In this document: one piece after another, positions 8,357 to 16,092 of the stretch | Numbering within the stretch: position 1 is the stretch's first letter | Layout: each line of letters opens with the position of its first letter | Assembly (NCBI GenBank): GCA_004555055.1 | Contig: SFJN01000013.1 | Location: 1 to 25,405, forward strand | Direction of reading: 5' to 3' | Source of the DNA: Bacteroidales bacterium | Lineage (GTDB): Bacteria > Bacteroidota > Bacteroidia > Bacteroidales > Bacteroidaceae | Length of the DNA: 25,405 bases | Translations under genes and position numbers: made by a program | The notes under the pieces: generated by a model | Told to the model about the DNA's origin: nothing | The model's input: the letters and a program-made list of their open reading frames with translations, nothing else | The model's database searches: none

Positions 8357-8395
8357 AAAAAAGACGGGGTATCTCCATTTGCGGAGACACCCCGT
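8357..8395 (-). terminator. Intrinsic terminator of rpmH
   Basis: Arms 8364-8376 and 8383-8395 pair on the minus strand over 13 bp with one G-U wobble and a 6-nt loop. A run of six T (complement of 8357-8362) follows. It begins 17 nt after the rpmH stop codon. Confidence 0.88.
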
Positions 8396-8412
8396 AGACG
8401 TTCTTTCTTCTT

Positions 8413-8571
8413 TTACTTCTTGCCGTGTACTTCGTCAGATACGGTAAGCTTCTTGCGGCCCTTTGCGCGACGGGCAGCGAGAACGCGACGACCATTGGCG
8501 GTCTGCATGCGCTGACGGAAACCGTGCTTGTTGTTGCGCTTGCGGTTGTGCGGTTGGAATGTTCTTTTCAT
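8413..8571 (-). CDS. rpmH: Large ribosomal subunit protein bL34
   Basis: This 52-aa, strongly basic ribosomal protein begins MKRTFQPHNRKRNNKHGF, continues RQRMQTANGRRVLAARRAKGR, and so carries the bL34 signature throughout. It is a structural part of the large ribosomal subunit. The C-terminal tail KKLTVSDEVHGKK is slightly longer than the 44-46 aa typical of proteobacterial bL34, as is common in Bacteroidetes. The gene is monocistronic here, with its own promoter (8639-8669) and intrinsic terminator. It is not next to rnpA, dnaA or the replication origin region, unlike in many other bacteria. Confidence 0.95.
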   Translation of the reverse strand: MKRTFQPHNRKRNNKHGFRQRMQTANGRRVLAARRAKGRKKLTVSDEVHGKK

Positions 8572-8638
8572 TTTTTATATCGATATAATTTTATTGTATT
8601 CTGCAAAATGCTCACGCATTCTTAGTGCATTCGGATGG

Positions 8639-8669
8639 CAAAGTTATGAACAAAACCTCTATCGGCAAA
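8639..8669 (-). promoter_or_regulatory. Promoter of rpmH
   Basis: TTTG (-33, 8666-8669), a 19-bp spacer, then TAACTTTG (-7, 8639-8646) on the minus strand, matching the Bacteroidetes consensus. The predicted leader before the ATG at 8571 is about 60 nt and AT-rich. Confidence 0.75.
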
Positions 8670-8804
8670 GGTTTCGGCCCATTTTTTTGACTTTCACCTT
8701 TGCTGTCAATCGTTTTTTGCAATGCCCGACCTGCATTTCTATTTTTTATGGACTCGCTGCATGTGATGCGTGCCGGTCTGTTTGCCGTAGGTTTTTCCTG
8801 TATG

Positions 8805-9908
8805 TTATTTCGCTCCTGCCTTGAATCGCTTTGCCTGTTCTGCAATGAGGTCGGCATCATCGAAGTAGTTGATTTTCATGGCACGGCGTACTTCGTCAAG
8901 GGTTTGTGCCGCCACGGCGCGTGCATCTTCTGTGCCGCGGCGCAGGATGTCGTAAACGGCAGGGATGTCCTTTTCCCATTCTGCACGGCGTTGGCGGATG
9001 GGTTCAAGGCGTGCGTTCAGGATATTGTAGAGGAGTTTCTTGCAGGTGCCGTCGCCCAGGCCGCCGCGGGTGTAGTGCGCTTTCAGCTCGTCGAGACAGG
9101 CGTATTCGGGGAGGAAGAGGCTGAAGTCCTCGTCGGTGGAGAAGGCGTCGAGATAGGTGAATACGGTGTTGCCCTCAAGGTGTCCCGGCTGTTCGATGTG
9201 GATGTGCTCAGGGTCGGTGAACATGGAGTTCACCTTCTTTTTCAGTTCTTTGGCAGAATCGCTGAGGTAGATGCAGTTGCCAAGGCTTTTCGACATTTTT
9301 GCCTTGCCGTCGGTTCCCGGAAGGCGGCAGCATACGGCGTTGTTGGGAAGCATGATCTGCGGTTCCACAAGGGTAGGGCCGTAGATGTTGTTGAAACGGC
9401 GTACAATTTCCGTGGCCTGCTCAATCATGGGCTGCTGGTCTTCTCCTACAGGCACGGTGGTAGCCTTGAAGGCTGTGATGTCGGCTGCCTGGCTGATGGG
9501 GTAGGTGAAGAATCCTACGGGAATGCTCTCGCCGGCAAATCCGCGCATCTTGATTTCCGTCTTGACGGTAGGGTTGCGTTGCAGGCGGCTGACGCTCACG
9601 AGGTCCATGAAGTAGAACGAAAGTTCGCAGAGTTCGGGAATCTGGCTCTGGATGAACAGGGTCACCTTTTCGGGGTCGAGGCCGGCCGAAAGGTAGTCAA
9701 GAGCTACTTCTATGACATTCTGGCGCACCTTTTCGGGATTGTCGATGTTGTCGGTCAGTGCCTGTGCATCGGCGATGAAAACGAACATCTTCTTGTAGTC
9801 GCCTTCGTTCTGTAGTTCCACGCGGCGGCGGAGGCTGCCGACGTAGTGCCCTAGGTGGAGGCGGCCTGTCGGACGGTCGCCGGTGAGGATAATCTTTTCG
9901 GATGCCAT
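8805..9908 (-). CDS. trpS: Tryptophanyl-tRNA synthetase
   Basis: This 367-aa class I aminoacyl-tRNA synthetase charges tRNA-Trp with tryptophan in the cytoplasm. The HIGH-type motif is HLGHY (18-22) after TGDRPTGRL. The KMSKS motif is intact (KMSKS, 204-208). GEDQQPMIEQATEIVRRFN is the usual helix following the tryptophan pocket. The start at MASEKIILTGDRPTG is preferred over an in-frame ATG at 10001, because that extension would cross the promoter and is not conserved. A clear promoter lies just behind the stop codon of the upstream hydrolase gene, so trpS has its own transcript. No T-box or Trp-rich leader peptide is visible in the roughly 60-nt leader. Confidence 0.93.
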   Translation of the reverse strand: MASEKIILTGDRPTGRLHLGHYVGSLRRRVELQNEGDYKKMFVFIADAQALTDNIDNPEKVRQNVIEVALDYLSAGLDPEKVTLFIQSQIPELCELSFYFMDLVSVSRLQRNPTVKTEIKMRGFAGESIPVGFFTYPISQAADITAFKATTVPVGEDQQPMIEQATEIVRRFNNIYGPTLVEPQIMLPNNAVCCRLPGTDGKAKMSKSLGNCIYLSDSAKELKKKVNSMFTDPEHIHIEQPGHLEGNTVFTYLDAFSTDEDFSLFLPEYACLDELKAHYTRGGLGDGTCKKLLYNILNARLEPIRQRRAEWEKDIPAVYDILRRGTEDARAVAAQTLDEVRRAMKINYFDDADLIAEQAKRFKAGAK

Positions 9909-9971
9909 TATGGTTGCTTGCTGTATGTTGGAGGTTAGTGTTCTTGGACCCGATGGGCCGCACTTGAGGCG

Positions 9972-10002
9972 CAAATTTACGAAGTCTTTTGCAGTTGGCA
10001 AA
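9972..10002 (-). promoter_or_regulatory. Promoter of trpS
   Basis: TTTG (-33, 9999-10002), a 19-bp spacer and TAAATTTG (-7, 9972-9979) on the minus strand. It sits immediately downstream of the stop codon of the metallo-beta-lactamase-fold gene (10005) and about 63 nt before the trpS ATG. Confidence 0.72.
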
Positions 10003-10004
10003 AC

Positions 10005-10865
10005 TTATACTTCTATTTCAAGGCCATCGTAAGCGAAATGCATGTTTTCTGGCAACGTGACTTCCGATTCCTTCTGCAGTCCTGCTCCATGGCTCATGTG
10101 GATGAAATAGGTTTGCTGTGCTGCTGTGCTTTGTGCAAAGGCGATGGCTTCGTCCAGGCTCTGGTGGGTAGGGTGTGGAAGATGCCGCAGCGCATTGACG
10201 ACGAGCGTCTTTATGCCCCTTAATTTTTCCCGCTCTTCCCCGTCGATGGCCGACATGTCGGTGATGTATGCCAGATTCCCGATGCGGAATCCCAGGATGG
10301 GCAGGTGTCCGTGCCATACTTTCAGCGGTACGGTGTGGAGGTTGCCGATGTCGAAGGGCTCGGCATCGTGTATTTCGTGCATTGTCAGGTGCGGCGAACC
10401 GGGATAGGGATGTTCCGAGAAACAGTAGAAGAGGTTTTTGCGTATGCTTTTCGCCACATCGGGGGCGGCACAGACCTTTACACTCTGCAGTGCCGAGAAA
10501 GGCCGCAGATCGTCGAGTCCGCCCACATGGTCGTAATGCTCGTGGGTGATGAGCACCGCATCGATGAGTGGCAGCCGGTAATGGTAAGGACGTGCACCGG
10601 CTTCCGCCGATTCCCTGATGTCGCGGCGGATGTAGGGCAGGCTGTTCCCGGGAGCATCTATGGGATGTTCCTCTACAAAACGCAGCATCTGATGCCTGAA
10701 GTCCGGACCGCAGTCGATGAGTATCAGCCGGTGGTCGTCGGTTTCGATGAGTGCAGAGGTGCGCAGTCTGCGGTCGCGCGCGTCATTCGAGCGGCATACG
10801 GCACAGTCGCAGCCAATCTGGGGCACGCCTGATGAGGTGCCCGTACCGAGAAAATAGAGTTTCAT
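10005..10865 (-). CDS. PhnP-like metallo-beta-lactamase-fold hydrolase
   Basis: This 286-aa protein is probably a cytoplasmic phosphodiesterase-type hydrolase. The N-terminus MKLYFLGTGTSSGVPQIGCDCAVC carries the GTGTSSGVP signature and a Cys cluster (19, 21, 24) like the extra structural zinc site of PhnP. The metal-binding HEHYDHVGG motif is at 108-116. Later ligands include WHGH, the aspartate in ITDMSAID, and HMSHGAG. An insert of about 30 residues (roughly 68-98) precedes the HxHxDH strand. PhnP itself cleaves cyclic ribosyl phosphates, but no phn genes are nearby, so the substrate is unknown. The start is set at MKLYFLG because the in-frame extension to 10922 crosses a -7-like box. Confidence 0.85.
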   Translation of the reverse strand: MKLYFLGTGTSSGVPQIGCDCAVCRSNDARDRRLRTSALIETDDHRLILIDCGPDFRHQMLRFVEEHPIDAPGNSLPYIRRDIRESAEAGARPYHYRLPLIDAVLITHEHYDHVGGLDDLRPFSALQSVKVCAAPDVAKSIRKNLFYCFSEHPYPGSPHLTMHEIHDAEPFDIGNLHTVPLKVWHGHLPILGFRIGNLAYITDMSAIDGEEREKLRGIKTLVVNALRHLPHPTHQSLDEAIAFAQSTAAQQTYFIHMSHGAGLQKESEVTLPENMHFAYDGLEIEV

Positions 10866-10870
10866 GGGTG

Positions 10871-10878
10871 CAAAATTA
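10871..10878 (-). promoter_or_regulatory. Candidate -7 box abutting the PhnP-like gene
   Basis: TAATTTTG on the minus strand fits TAnnTTTG and ends 5 nt before the ATG at 10865, implying a very short or absent leader. No -33 match is visible at 19-20 bp. Confidence 0.4.
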
Positions 10879-11204
10879 CGAAAATATAGCGTGATTTCCG
10901 ATGTGTAAAAGTCAGAAAACAACGGAGGAATGGTCTGTGCCTAAAGGAATCCCCTGCCATATGTGCCATGGTTGTTGGCATGCGCCTTTTTCAATTCCGT
11001 TTTCTGTGTTTCTGCTTTCACCGACGCCGCAGTGCAGGAAAAACCTGCAGATGGTTGCCAAAGCAGCAGCCTTTTCCCTGCTTCCCCCTTCCTTTTTCGA
11101 TTGTTTCTTGTTTTTTTGCGATGTTTGGTGTATTTTTGCTCTTGACCCTTTGAAAAGCATATTTTGCGGAAGAAAAGCAAAAACATCATATTATATTTCT
11201 TTTT
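10879..11204. other. Intergenic region between divergent PhnP-like and GH85 genes
   Basis: No gene is supported. Open frames on both strands here are Phe/Cys/Lys-rich and lack domain similarity. The region holds the probable GH85 promoter near 11108-11138 and an A/T-rich leader up to the ATG at 11205. Confidence 0.5.
11108..11138 (+). promoter_or_regulatory. Probable promoter of the GH85 gene
   Basis: TATTTTTG (-7, 11131-11138) is preceded at 19 bp by TTGT (11108-11111), a partial -33 match. A leader of about 60 nt would follow. Confidence 0.5.
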
Positions 11205-14200
11205 ATGAAAAACATGTACAGAGCCATGGGCCTGGTGGCCCTCTTTGCAGCTGTCACGCCTGCCGGGTTTGCCCAGTATGTGCCGTCGCATCCGAAGTAT
11301 GTGACGTACATCGACGATGACAAGTCGTTCTATCAGTATTTCCCCACATGGGAACCCGGCGACAAACTGTCAGCCGACGAGAATTTCTTCATTTCCCGCG
11401 TCAAGATCAAGGACCGTTTCGTAAACCGCAATACTCAGGTGGTTCCCAACGACGAGCGCAACAACCAGCGCAAGTTCAGCCTCTGCACGCCGATGGGCAT
11501 CTCCGACACTTACTGGCAGACCCTCCCACGCTATGTGATGGACGGCGACAACTTCTCCATGTGGTCGTATCTCGACAGCCAGGGCGGTTGGTCGCAGTCG
11601 TGGATCCGTACCGTAGGTGCCTACAGCGATGTCTGTCACAAGAACGGTGTGGCCAACAGTGGCGGTGTCATCTTTTTCGATTCGTGGGGCGGTGACAACA
11701 CCATTCCGCAGGCTACGGTCGATGTGCTTGTGGAAAAGAATCCCGACGGAAGTTTCAAGTATCTTGAAAAGTTCATCAAGTTCATCCGCTATTATGGTGT
11801 CGACGGTGTGACCTTCAACCCCGAAGGCTACATTGCCCATGCCGACCTGCTCCAGGACTTCCTGGCGGCTGTCATCGAAGAGGCTCCGAAGTACGACTGG
11901 CAGTTCCATGTTTATTGGTATGGTGCCAACTCCAACAACGGATACCTGAACCTCAGTTCCGTGCTGAACTCCGGAAACTCCAACTGGTTCATCAAGAACG
12001 GCAAGACGGTGACCGACGTCTATTTCCTCAACTATGATTGGTCGAGCTACATCAACACCTCCATCCAGACGGCCGAAAGTCTCCGCAAGGGCAGTACGAA
12101 CAACCTCTATGCCGGTTTCGACATTCAGGGCAACTGGCTCGCCCGTGGCAACTGGTCGCGCATCAAGAATACGGACATTTCCATCATCTTCTGGGGAAAC
12201 CACACCACGGACATGATTTATCAGAATTCCACGGAATTCGGATCGACGGACGAGGCCGTACAGAAGTGCTACCTGCAGAAGCAGGAGGAAGTGTTCTCCG
12301 GCGGTAACCGCAATCCCGCTGCCACCCCCGACCTTGTAGCAGGCGGAGTGCAGCAGTCCTCATCGGCCGCCATGAAGAAGTTCCATGGCATTGCCGCCCT
12401 GATGCCTGCCCGTTCCTCGTTGCAGGAACTGCCGTTCATCACCCGTTTCTCGCTCGGCAACGGCAAGGTGTTCCGCAATGAGGGCGAGGTGACCTTCCAC
12501 AATAAGTGGTACAGCCTCTCTTCGCAGGACTATCTGCCTACGTGGCGCTGGTGGATTACCGACCATTCCGGCAACGTTCCCGCCGATGCCGTCACCTGCG
12601 GGTTCACCTTCGACGATTCGTGGTATGCCGGTTCCTGTATGGAAGTGAAGGGTGCAACGAAGGCCTCCGACCTACGCCTTTTCAAGACAAACTTCAATGT
12701 GAAGGGTAGCGACGAGTTGCGCTTCGTATACAAGCTCAACGGCAAGGACGGTGCCTCGCATGCACGCCTGTTCTGGTCGTTCGTAGGTTCCGAGCAGGAA
12801 TTCCATTATGCCCAGCTTCCCGGTGCCGAAAGCGGCACATGGCACACCTTCTCCACCACTGCCGGAGCGGCAGGTATGGAGGGCAACGTAGCGCTGATAG
12901 GCATTTCGTTCGACGATACCCCTGCCGACTATCATATGCTGCTGGGTGAATTCGCCATCGTCCCCGACAAGGCCTATACGCCCGTCAAGCCCACCGTCAG
13001 CAGTACGGAATTCCTGGAACGTACCTACAACTCTGTTTCCTATAAGATTATCTGGGACAGCAAGCCCCTTCAGGCAAAGTCCGACGCTTCGCTGCCCGTC
13101 TATAACGAGGATGTCGACACCTGGTACTTCGAGGTCTACAGCCAGGCTGAAGGCGGTGAGCCCAAGCTCGACGGTGTCACCACCTCATGGGCCCACTATG
13201 TGGTAGGCGCATTCTCCGACCCCGAGGTCAGGAACTACCGCTTCGGCGTGCGTGCAGTTTCACCCGACGGTACTACTGCTTCGGAGATTGCCTGGGGCGA
13301 CTGGCAGACCATCGAGGCCACTATGGTCGAAGGCATCAGCATCGACCGTCCTGTGGTAAAGAGTGGCGAAACCTTTACGGTGGGGTATGACGACCCCCTG
13401 CATTCCGAGGCCAAGGAGTGGAAGATTGTGGATCCCGCCAGCGGAAAGGCCATGTTCACCCAGCAGGGGGGCAACGGCTTTACCACCTCCATTGCCGAAC
13501 TTGGCACCTACGATGTGGTGCTTACCGATGCTTCCGGCAAGCGTAGCAGCTACAGAGGCTTCGTGCAGATTTCGCCCGATGCCACCGGAGCCCTTCCTGT
13601 TGTCAACGATTTCACCGCGGCTTCCCTTGTCCTCACCGACGAGAAGCCTGCCACTACGGTCAACTTCGACGTCCGTTTGGGCGAAGGTTCCGTCTCCCAT
13701 GCCCTGAAGATGGAGGACGCCAACCAGTTCCGCATTCCCAAGGAGGCCTTACCCAAGTCGCAGCGCGTATATTCCATCGGCTTTTGGGTGAAGCCCGACA
13801 TGTTTGCCCACTCCAAGTACGGCACGAACCTCATCAACAAGCGCAACGTGGACCGTGCATGGCCGCACAACAACTGGGGAGCGTTCTGGGTTATCGTATG
13901 GCCGGAATGGGCCGACAAAAATGGCTATCAGTGCCTGGATGCCAACGTCATCTCCTACACCATGTATCAAAGCTCGAACGGCAATTTCGCCGGAAACAGC
14001 AATATCCACGAAACTCCCTTCACCACCTGTACCACCGACTACCGTCTGGGGGCATCAGAGACCTACGCCCTTAACCCCGGCACCTGGACCCATGTGATGA
14101 TTTCATACGATGGCAGCAAGCAGAAGATCTTCTTCAACGGCAAGAAAGTCTGCGAAACCACCACGAGGTTTGTAGAATACGATGAGTCGCCCGTCTACAT

Positions 14201-14846
14201 CGGCGGTTCCAACGTTTACCATGCCGGCATCAACGGTTGCATCGACGATGTGCAGGTATGGCACAAGGCCCTTACCGAGGACGAGGTGAAGGTGGCCATG
14301 ATGGGTTACGAAGGCAAGACCGTGCCAGCAGAACTGAAGGCATACTACACTTTTGAGGAGTCGCAGGCCGATGGCAGCTTTGCCAATCTCGGTTCTGGCG
14401 GTGCCGCCCTTACAGGTGCCTACGTGCAGCTTGTTGGTGCTGCCGGCGAGTCGACTATGGGAACCACCGAGGTGATTCTCCAGCCCGATACCGAAGCCCT
14501 CGGCAATCCCACCCTCCCCGGTTCCCTCCCCATCACCACCAGTGCCGAGCTCGTCGCTCCCGGTCTTGAGACTGCTGTAAACGGCAACCAGGGCACCTTG
14601 CGTGCGAATGCCGCCACCGAGGCCGGTCAGCACGATGTCACACTCACTCTTACCAACATGTGGGGCAAGGCGTCGCTCACCAAACCCGGATACATCACCT
14701 ACGACGATGCTGTAGGTATCCGCCAGGTTGAAACCTCCGACGAAAATGCCGATGCCGACGCTCCGATCTACAATGTGGCCGGTCAGCGCGTCAGCCAAAC
14801 TACTCATGGTGTCTACATCATCGGCGGAAAGCGTGTGGTGAAATAA
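11205..14846 (+). CDS. Secreted GH85 endo-beta-N-acetylglucosaminidase with LamG domain
   Basis: This 1213-aa exported enzyme is predicted to cut the GlcNAc-beta-1,4-GlcNAc core of N-glycans. A signal peptide (about 1-23, ending AGFAQ) precedes a GH85 TIM barrel (about 30-400). In the barrel, GVDGVTFNPEGY holds the paired Asn205/Glu207 of the substrate-assisted mechanism, and Tyr239 in HVYWYG is correctly spaced for the third active-site residue. After the barrel come a beta-sandwich region (about 440-590), a fibronectin III-like segment (about 592-710), an Ig-like segment (to about 790) and a LamG/concanavalin-like domain (about 830-1025: SIGFWVKPD...WTHVMISYDG...IYIGG-type strands). The C-terminus (APIYNVAGQRV...GVYIIGGKRVVK) resembles the sorting or anchoring tails of Prevotella exoproteins and may be a type IX secretion signal. 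Codon use is strongly C-ending, suggesting good expression. There is no SusC/SusD pair beside it. The LamG and tail calls are by pattern. Confidence 0.88.
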   Translation: MKNMYRAMGLVALFAAVTPAGFAQYVPSHPKYVTYIDDDKSFYQYFPTWEPGDKLSADENFFISRVKIKDRFVNRNTQVVPNDERNNQRKFSLCTPMGISDTYWQTLPRYVMDGDNFSMWSYLDSQGGWSQSWIRTVGAYSDVCHKNGVANSGGVIFFDSWGGDNTIPQATVDVLVEKNPDGSFKYLEKFIKFIRYYGVDGVTFNPEGYIAHADLLQDFLAAVIEEAPKYDWQFHVYWYGANSNNGYLNLSSVLNSGNSNWFIKNGKTVTDVYFLNYDWSSYINTSIQTAESLRKGSTNNLYAGFDIQGNWLARGNWSRIKNTDISIIFWGNHTTDMIYQNSTEFGSTDEAVQKCYLQKQEEVFSGGNRNPAATPDLVAGGVQQSSSAAMKKFHGIAALMPARSSLQELPFITRFSLGNGKVFRNEGEVTFHNKWYSLSSQDYLPTWRWWITDHSGNVPADAVTCGFTFDDSWYAGSCMEVKGATKASDLRLFKTNFNVKGSDELRFVYKLNGKDGASHARLFWSFVGSEQEFHYAQLPGAESGTWHTFSTTAGAAGMEGNVALIGISFDDTPADYHMLLGEFAIVPDKAYTPVKPTVSSTEFLERTYNSVSYKIIWDSKPLQAKSDASLPVYNEDVDTWYFEVYSQAEGGEPKLDGVTTSWAHYVVGAFSDPEVRNYRFGVRAVSPDGTTASEIAWGDWQTIEATMVEGISIDRPVVKSGETFTVGYDDPLHSEAKEWKIVDPASGKAMFTQQGGNGFTTSIAELGTYDVVLTDASGKRSSYRGFVQISPDATGALPVVNDFTAASLVLTDEKPATTVNFDVRLGEGSVSHALKMEDANQFRIPKEALPKSQRVYSIGFWVKPDMFAHSKYGTNLINKRNVDRAWPHNNWGAFWVIVWPEWADKNGYQCLDANVISYTMYQSSNGNFAGNSNIHETPFTTCTTDYRLGASETYALNPGTWTHVMISYDGSKQKIFFNGKKVCETTTRFVEYDESPVYIGGSNVYHAGINGCIDDVQVWHKALTEDEVKVAMMGYEGKTVPAELKAYYTFEESQADGSFANLGSGGAALTGAYVQLVGAAGESTMGTTEVILQPDTEALGNPTLPGSLPITTSAELVAPGLETAVNGNQGTLRANAATEAGQHDVTLTLTNMWGKASLTKPGYITYDDAVGIRQVETSDENADADAPIYNVAGQRVSQTTHGVYIIGGKRVVK

Positions 14847-14871
14847 CATGCTGGATTATGCATCCAGCATG
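14847..14871 (+). terminator. Hairpin directly after the GH85 stop codon
   Basis: A perfect 10-bp stem (14847-14856 with 14862-14871) with a 5-nt loop starts at the base after the stop codon. It has no T run, so it may act as a 3'-end stabiliser ahead of the stronger terminator at 14905. Confidence 0.5.
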
Positions 14872-14897
14872 GCTTTGGCCATAGCAGGATAAAGTGC

Positions 14898-14957
14898 AAA
14901 AAGGGCCCCTGCCGACGCATGGTTTTCCATGTGTTGGCAGGGGCTCATTTTTTATTT
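14898..14957. terminator. Bidirectional intrinsic terminator
   Basis: Arms 14905-14922 and 14927-14944 form an 18-bp stem with a TTTT loop, with only two G-U wobbles on the plus strand. TCATTTTTTATTT follows on plus. On minus the stem, with two A-C mismatches, is followed by CCTTTTTG. It ends the GH85 transcript and lies just after the stop codon of the convergent DUF1460 gene. Confidence 0.88.
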
Positions 14958-15956
14958 GTCTTCTCCTTGTTTTTGTCTTGCAGGCCTTTGCGGCATTTGC
15001 CGCGCGTTCCGTGTGGGGGTTTGAATGCGGAGTACGCGTATTCCGATGCTCGATTTGATGCCTTGGAGGTATGCGTCAAGCGGTCGCGTGTCGGCAATGA
15101 CCTTGCCTTTGGCCGATGAGGCATGGAGCATATGCAGCTTTCCGTCGTCGCCCCAGAATGCCAGTCCCTGATGGCTGTAGTCGAGACCGTCCATCGTGGT
15201 GACGATGCAGATGATGTCCCCGTCGTGGATGTCTTGCAGTTCTGATTTCGGAAGTCCGCACGCCTCCTGTGGCAGATAGGCAAACGTCTGTCCGGTCTGT
15301 TGTGCCTCGAGCGCGGCTATGCGGCGTACGTCGTCGGCATTCTTCAGACCAGGATATTTTGTGGCGTGACGGCTCATGTAGTGAATGTCCGTGCGCCGCA
15401 TCTTTGTGAGTTTTGCGGGAAGTTGCACCTCCACGATGTTGTCCCGTCGTTTGTGGTCGTCAATCCAGAATGAAAGATAGTGCAGGCGCGAAAGATAGCC
15501 GTTGCAGTGCCCGTTGCGGTATCTGATGCTTTTAAGGGCACGGCAGAAGGCTTCCCAAGGGCGGTACGTAGGGGAGTGTGCATCCTGTGGTTTTCGGGCA
15601 ATGCTGTCATTGTCCGCATGTTGCGGTCCGTTACGCAGGGGTGTCCGTTGCATCTGTCCGAGTTGTCTTCGGGCCATGGCGAGTGCCGATGCGGTTTCTA
15701 CCAGTGTAGCACAGTCCAGACCTCGGAGATTCACCACCAGGTGTTCGTCGCCGCGTTCCAGGGTGTGTGCCACGTAGGGCCGTCCGCAAAGGCGGCGGGC
15801 AAAGTCGAGCGGACTTTGCAGGGAACTTTCGGCAAGCAGTTGCACCACCTCGAGCGAGTCCTTGGCATTGTATTCCACAAGTGGCCTTGAATTCTGCGCC
15901 GACAGTGTGGCAAGATGGGCGATAAAGAGGAGTAGAATCAGAGGTATGCGTACCAT
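14952..15956 (-). CDS. DUF1460 (N-acetylmuramoyl-L-alanine amidase-like) exported protein
   Basis: This 334-aa exported protein starts with a signal peptide (about 1-21, ending ATLSAQN). The rest resembles the DUF1460 / amidase-like family, a papain/NlpC-P60-type fold linked to peptidoglycan fragment cleavage. The catalytic-type cysteine is in LRGLDCATLVE (Cys82) and the partner histidine in LDYSHQGLAF (His262). RYRNGHCNGYLSRLHYLSFWIDD is another family block. Residues about 103-129 (RTPLRNGPQHADNDSIARKP) look like a hydrophilic insertion between conserved blocks, and the basic tail after RVLRIQTP looks disordered. The start at 15956 gives the signal peptide; an in-frame ATG at 16019 would bury it. 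Some database members are misnamed as xylanases. Confidence 0.82.
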   Translation of the reverse strand: MVRIPLILLLFIAHLATLSAQNSRPLVEYNAKDSLEVVQLLAESSLQSPLDFARRLCGRPYVAHTLERGDEHLVVNLRGLDCATLVETASALAMARRQLGQMQRTPLRNGPQHADNDSIARKPQDAHSPTYRPWEAFCRALKSIRYRNGHCNGYLSRLHYLSFWIDDHKRRDNIVEVQLPAKLTKMRRTDIHYMSRHATKYPGLKNADDVRRIAALEAQQTGQTFAYLPQEACGLPKSELQDIHDGDIICIVTTMDGLDYSHQGLAFWGDDGKLHMLHASSAKGKVIADTRPLDAYLQGIKSSIGIRVLRIQTPTRNARQMPQRPARQKQGEDK

Positions 15957-16002
15957 TTTCTTTGAATGGGGATAATTCTTTTTTCGGATGTCGTGAAATG
16001 CT

Positions 16003-16058
16003 GACACCGGCGACTGCACTGCAAAGCAATATGTTTTTGCAGCACGGTCGCCGGTGTC
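16003..16058 (-). terminator. Long hairpin after htpG
   Basis: Outer arms 16003-16014 and 16047-16058 pair perfectly (12 bp, GC-rich). An inner stem (16019-16025 with 16036-16042, 7 bp) is separated from them by a small internal loop. It lies 35 nt after the htpG stop and before the DUF1460 gene. No T run follows, so it may be an imperfect terminator or an RNA 3'-end structure. Confidence 0.6.
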
Positions 16059-16092
16059 GGGCGTAAATTATGGAGAATTATTGTATGCAGCC

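Noticed and set aside
8700..9815. 371-codon plus-strand frame opposite trpS
   Set aside because: Antisense shadow; trpS has both synthetase signature motifs and its own promoter.
9909..9971. Tryptophan leader peptide or T-box before trpS
   Set aside because: The roughly 60-nt leader has no run of Trp codons, no T-box sequence and no terminator/antiterminator pair.
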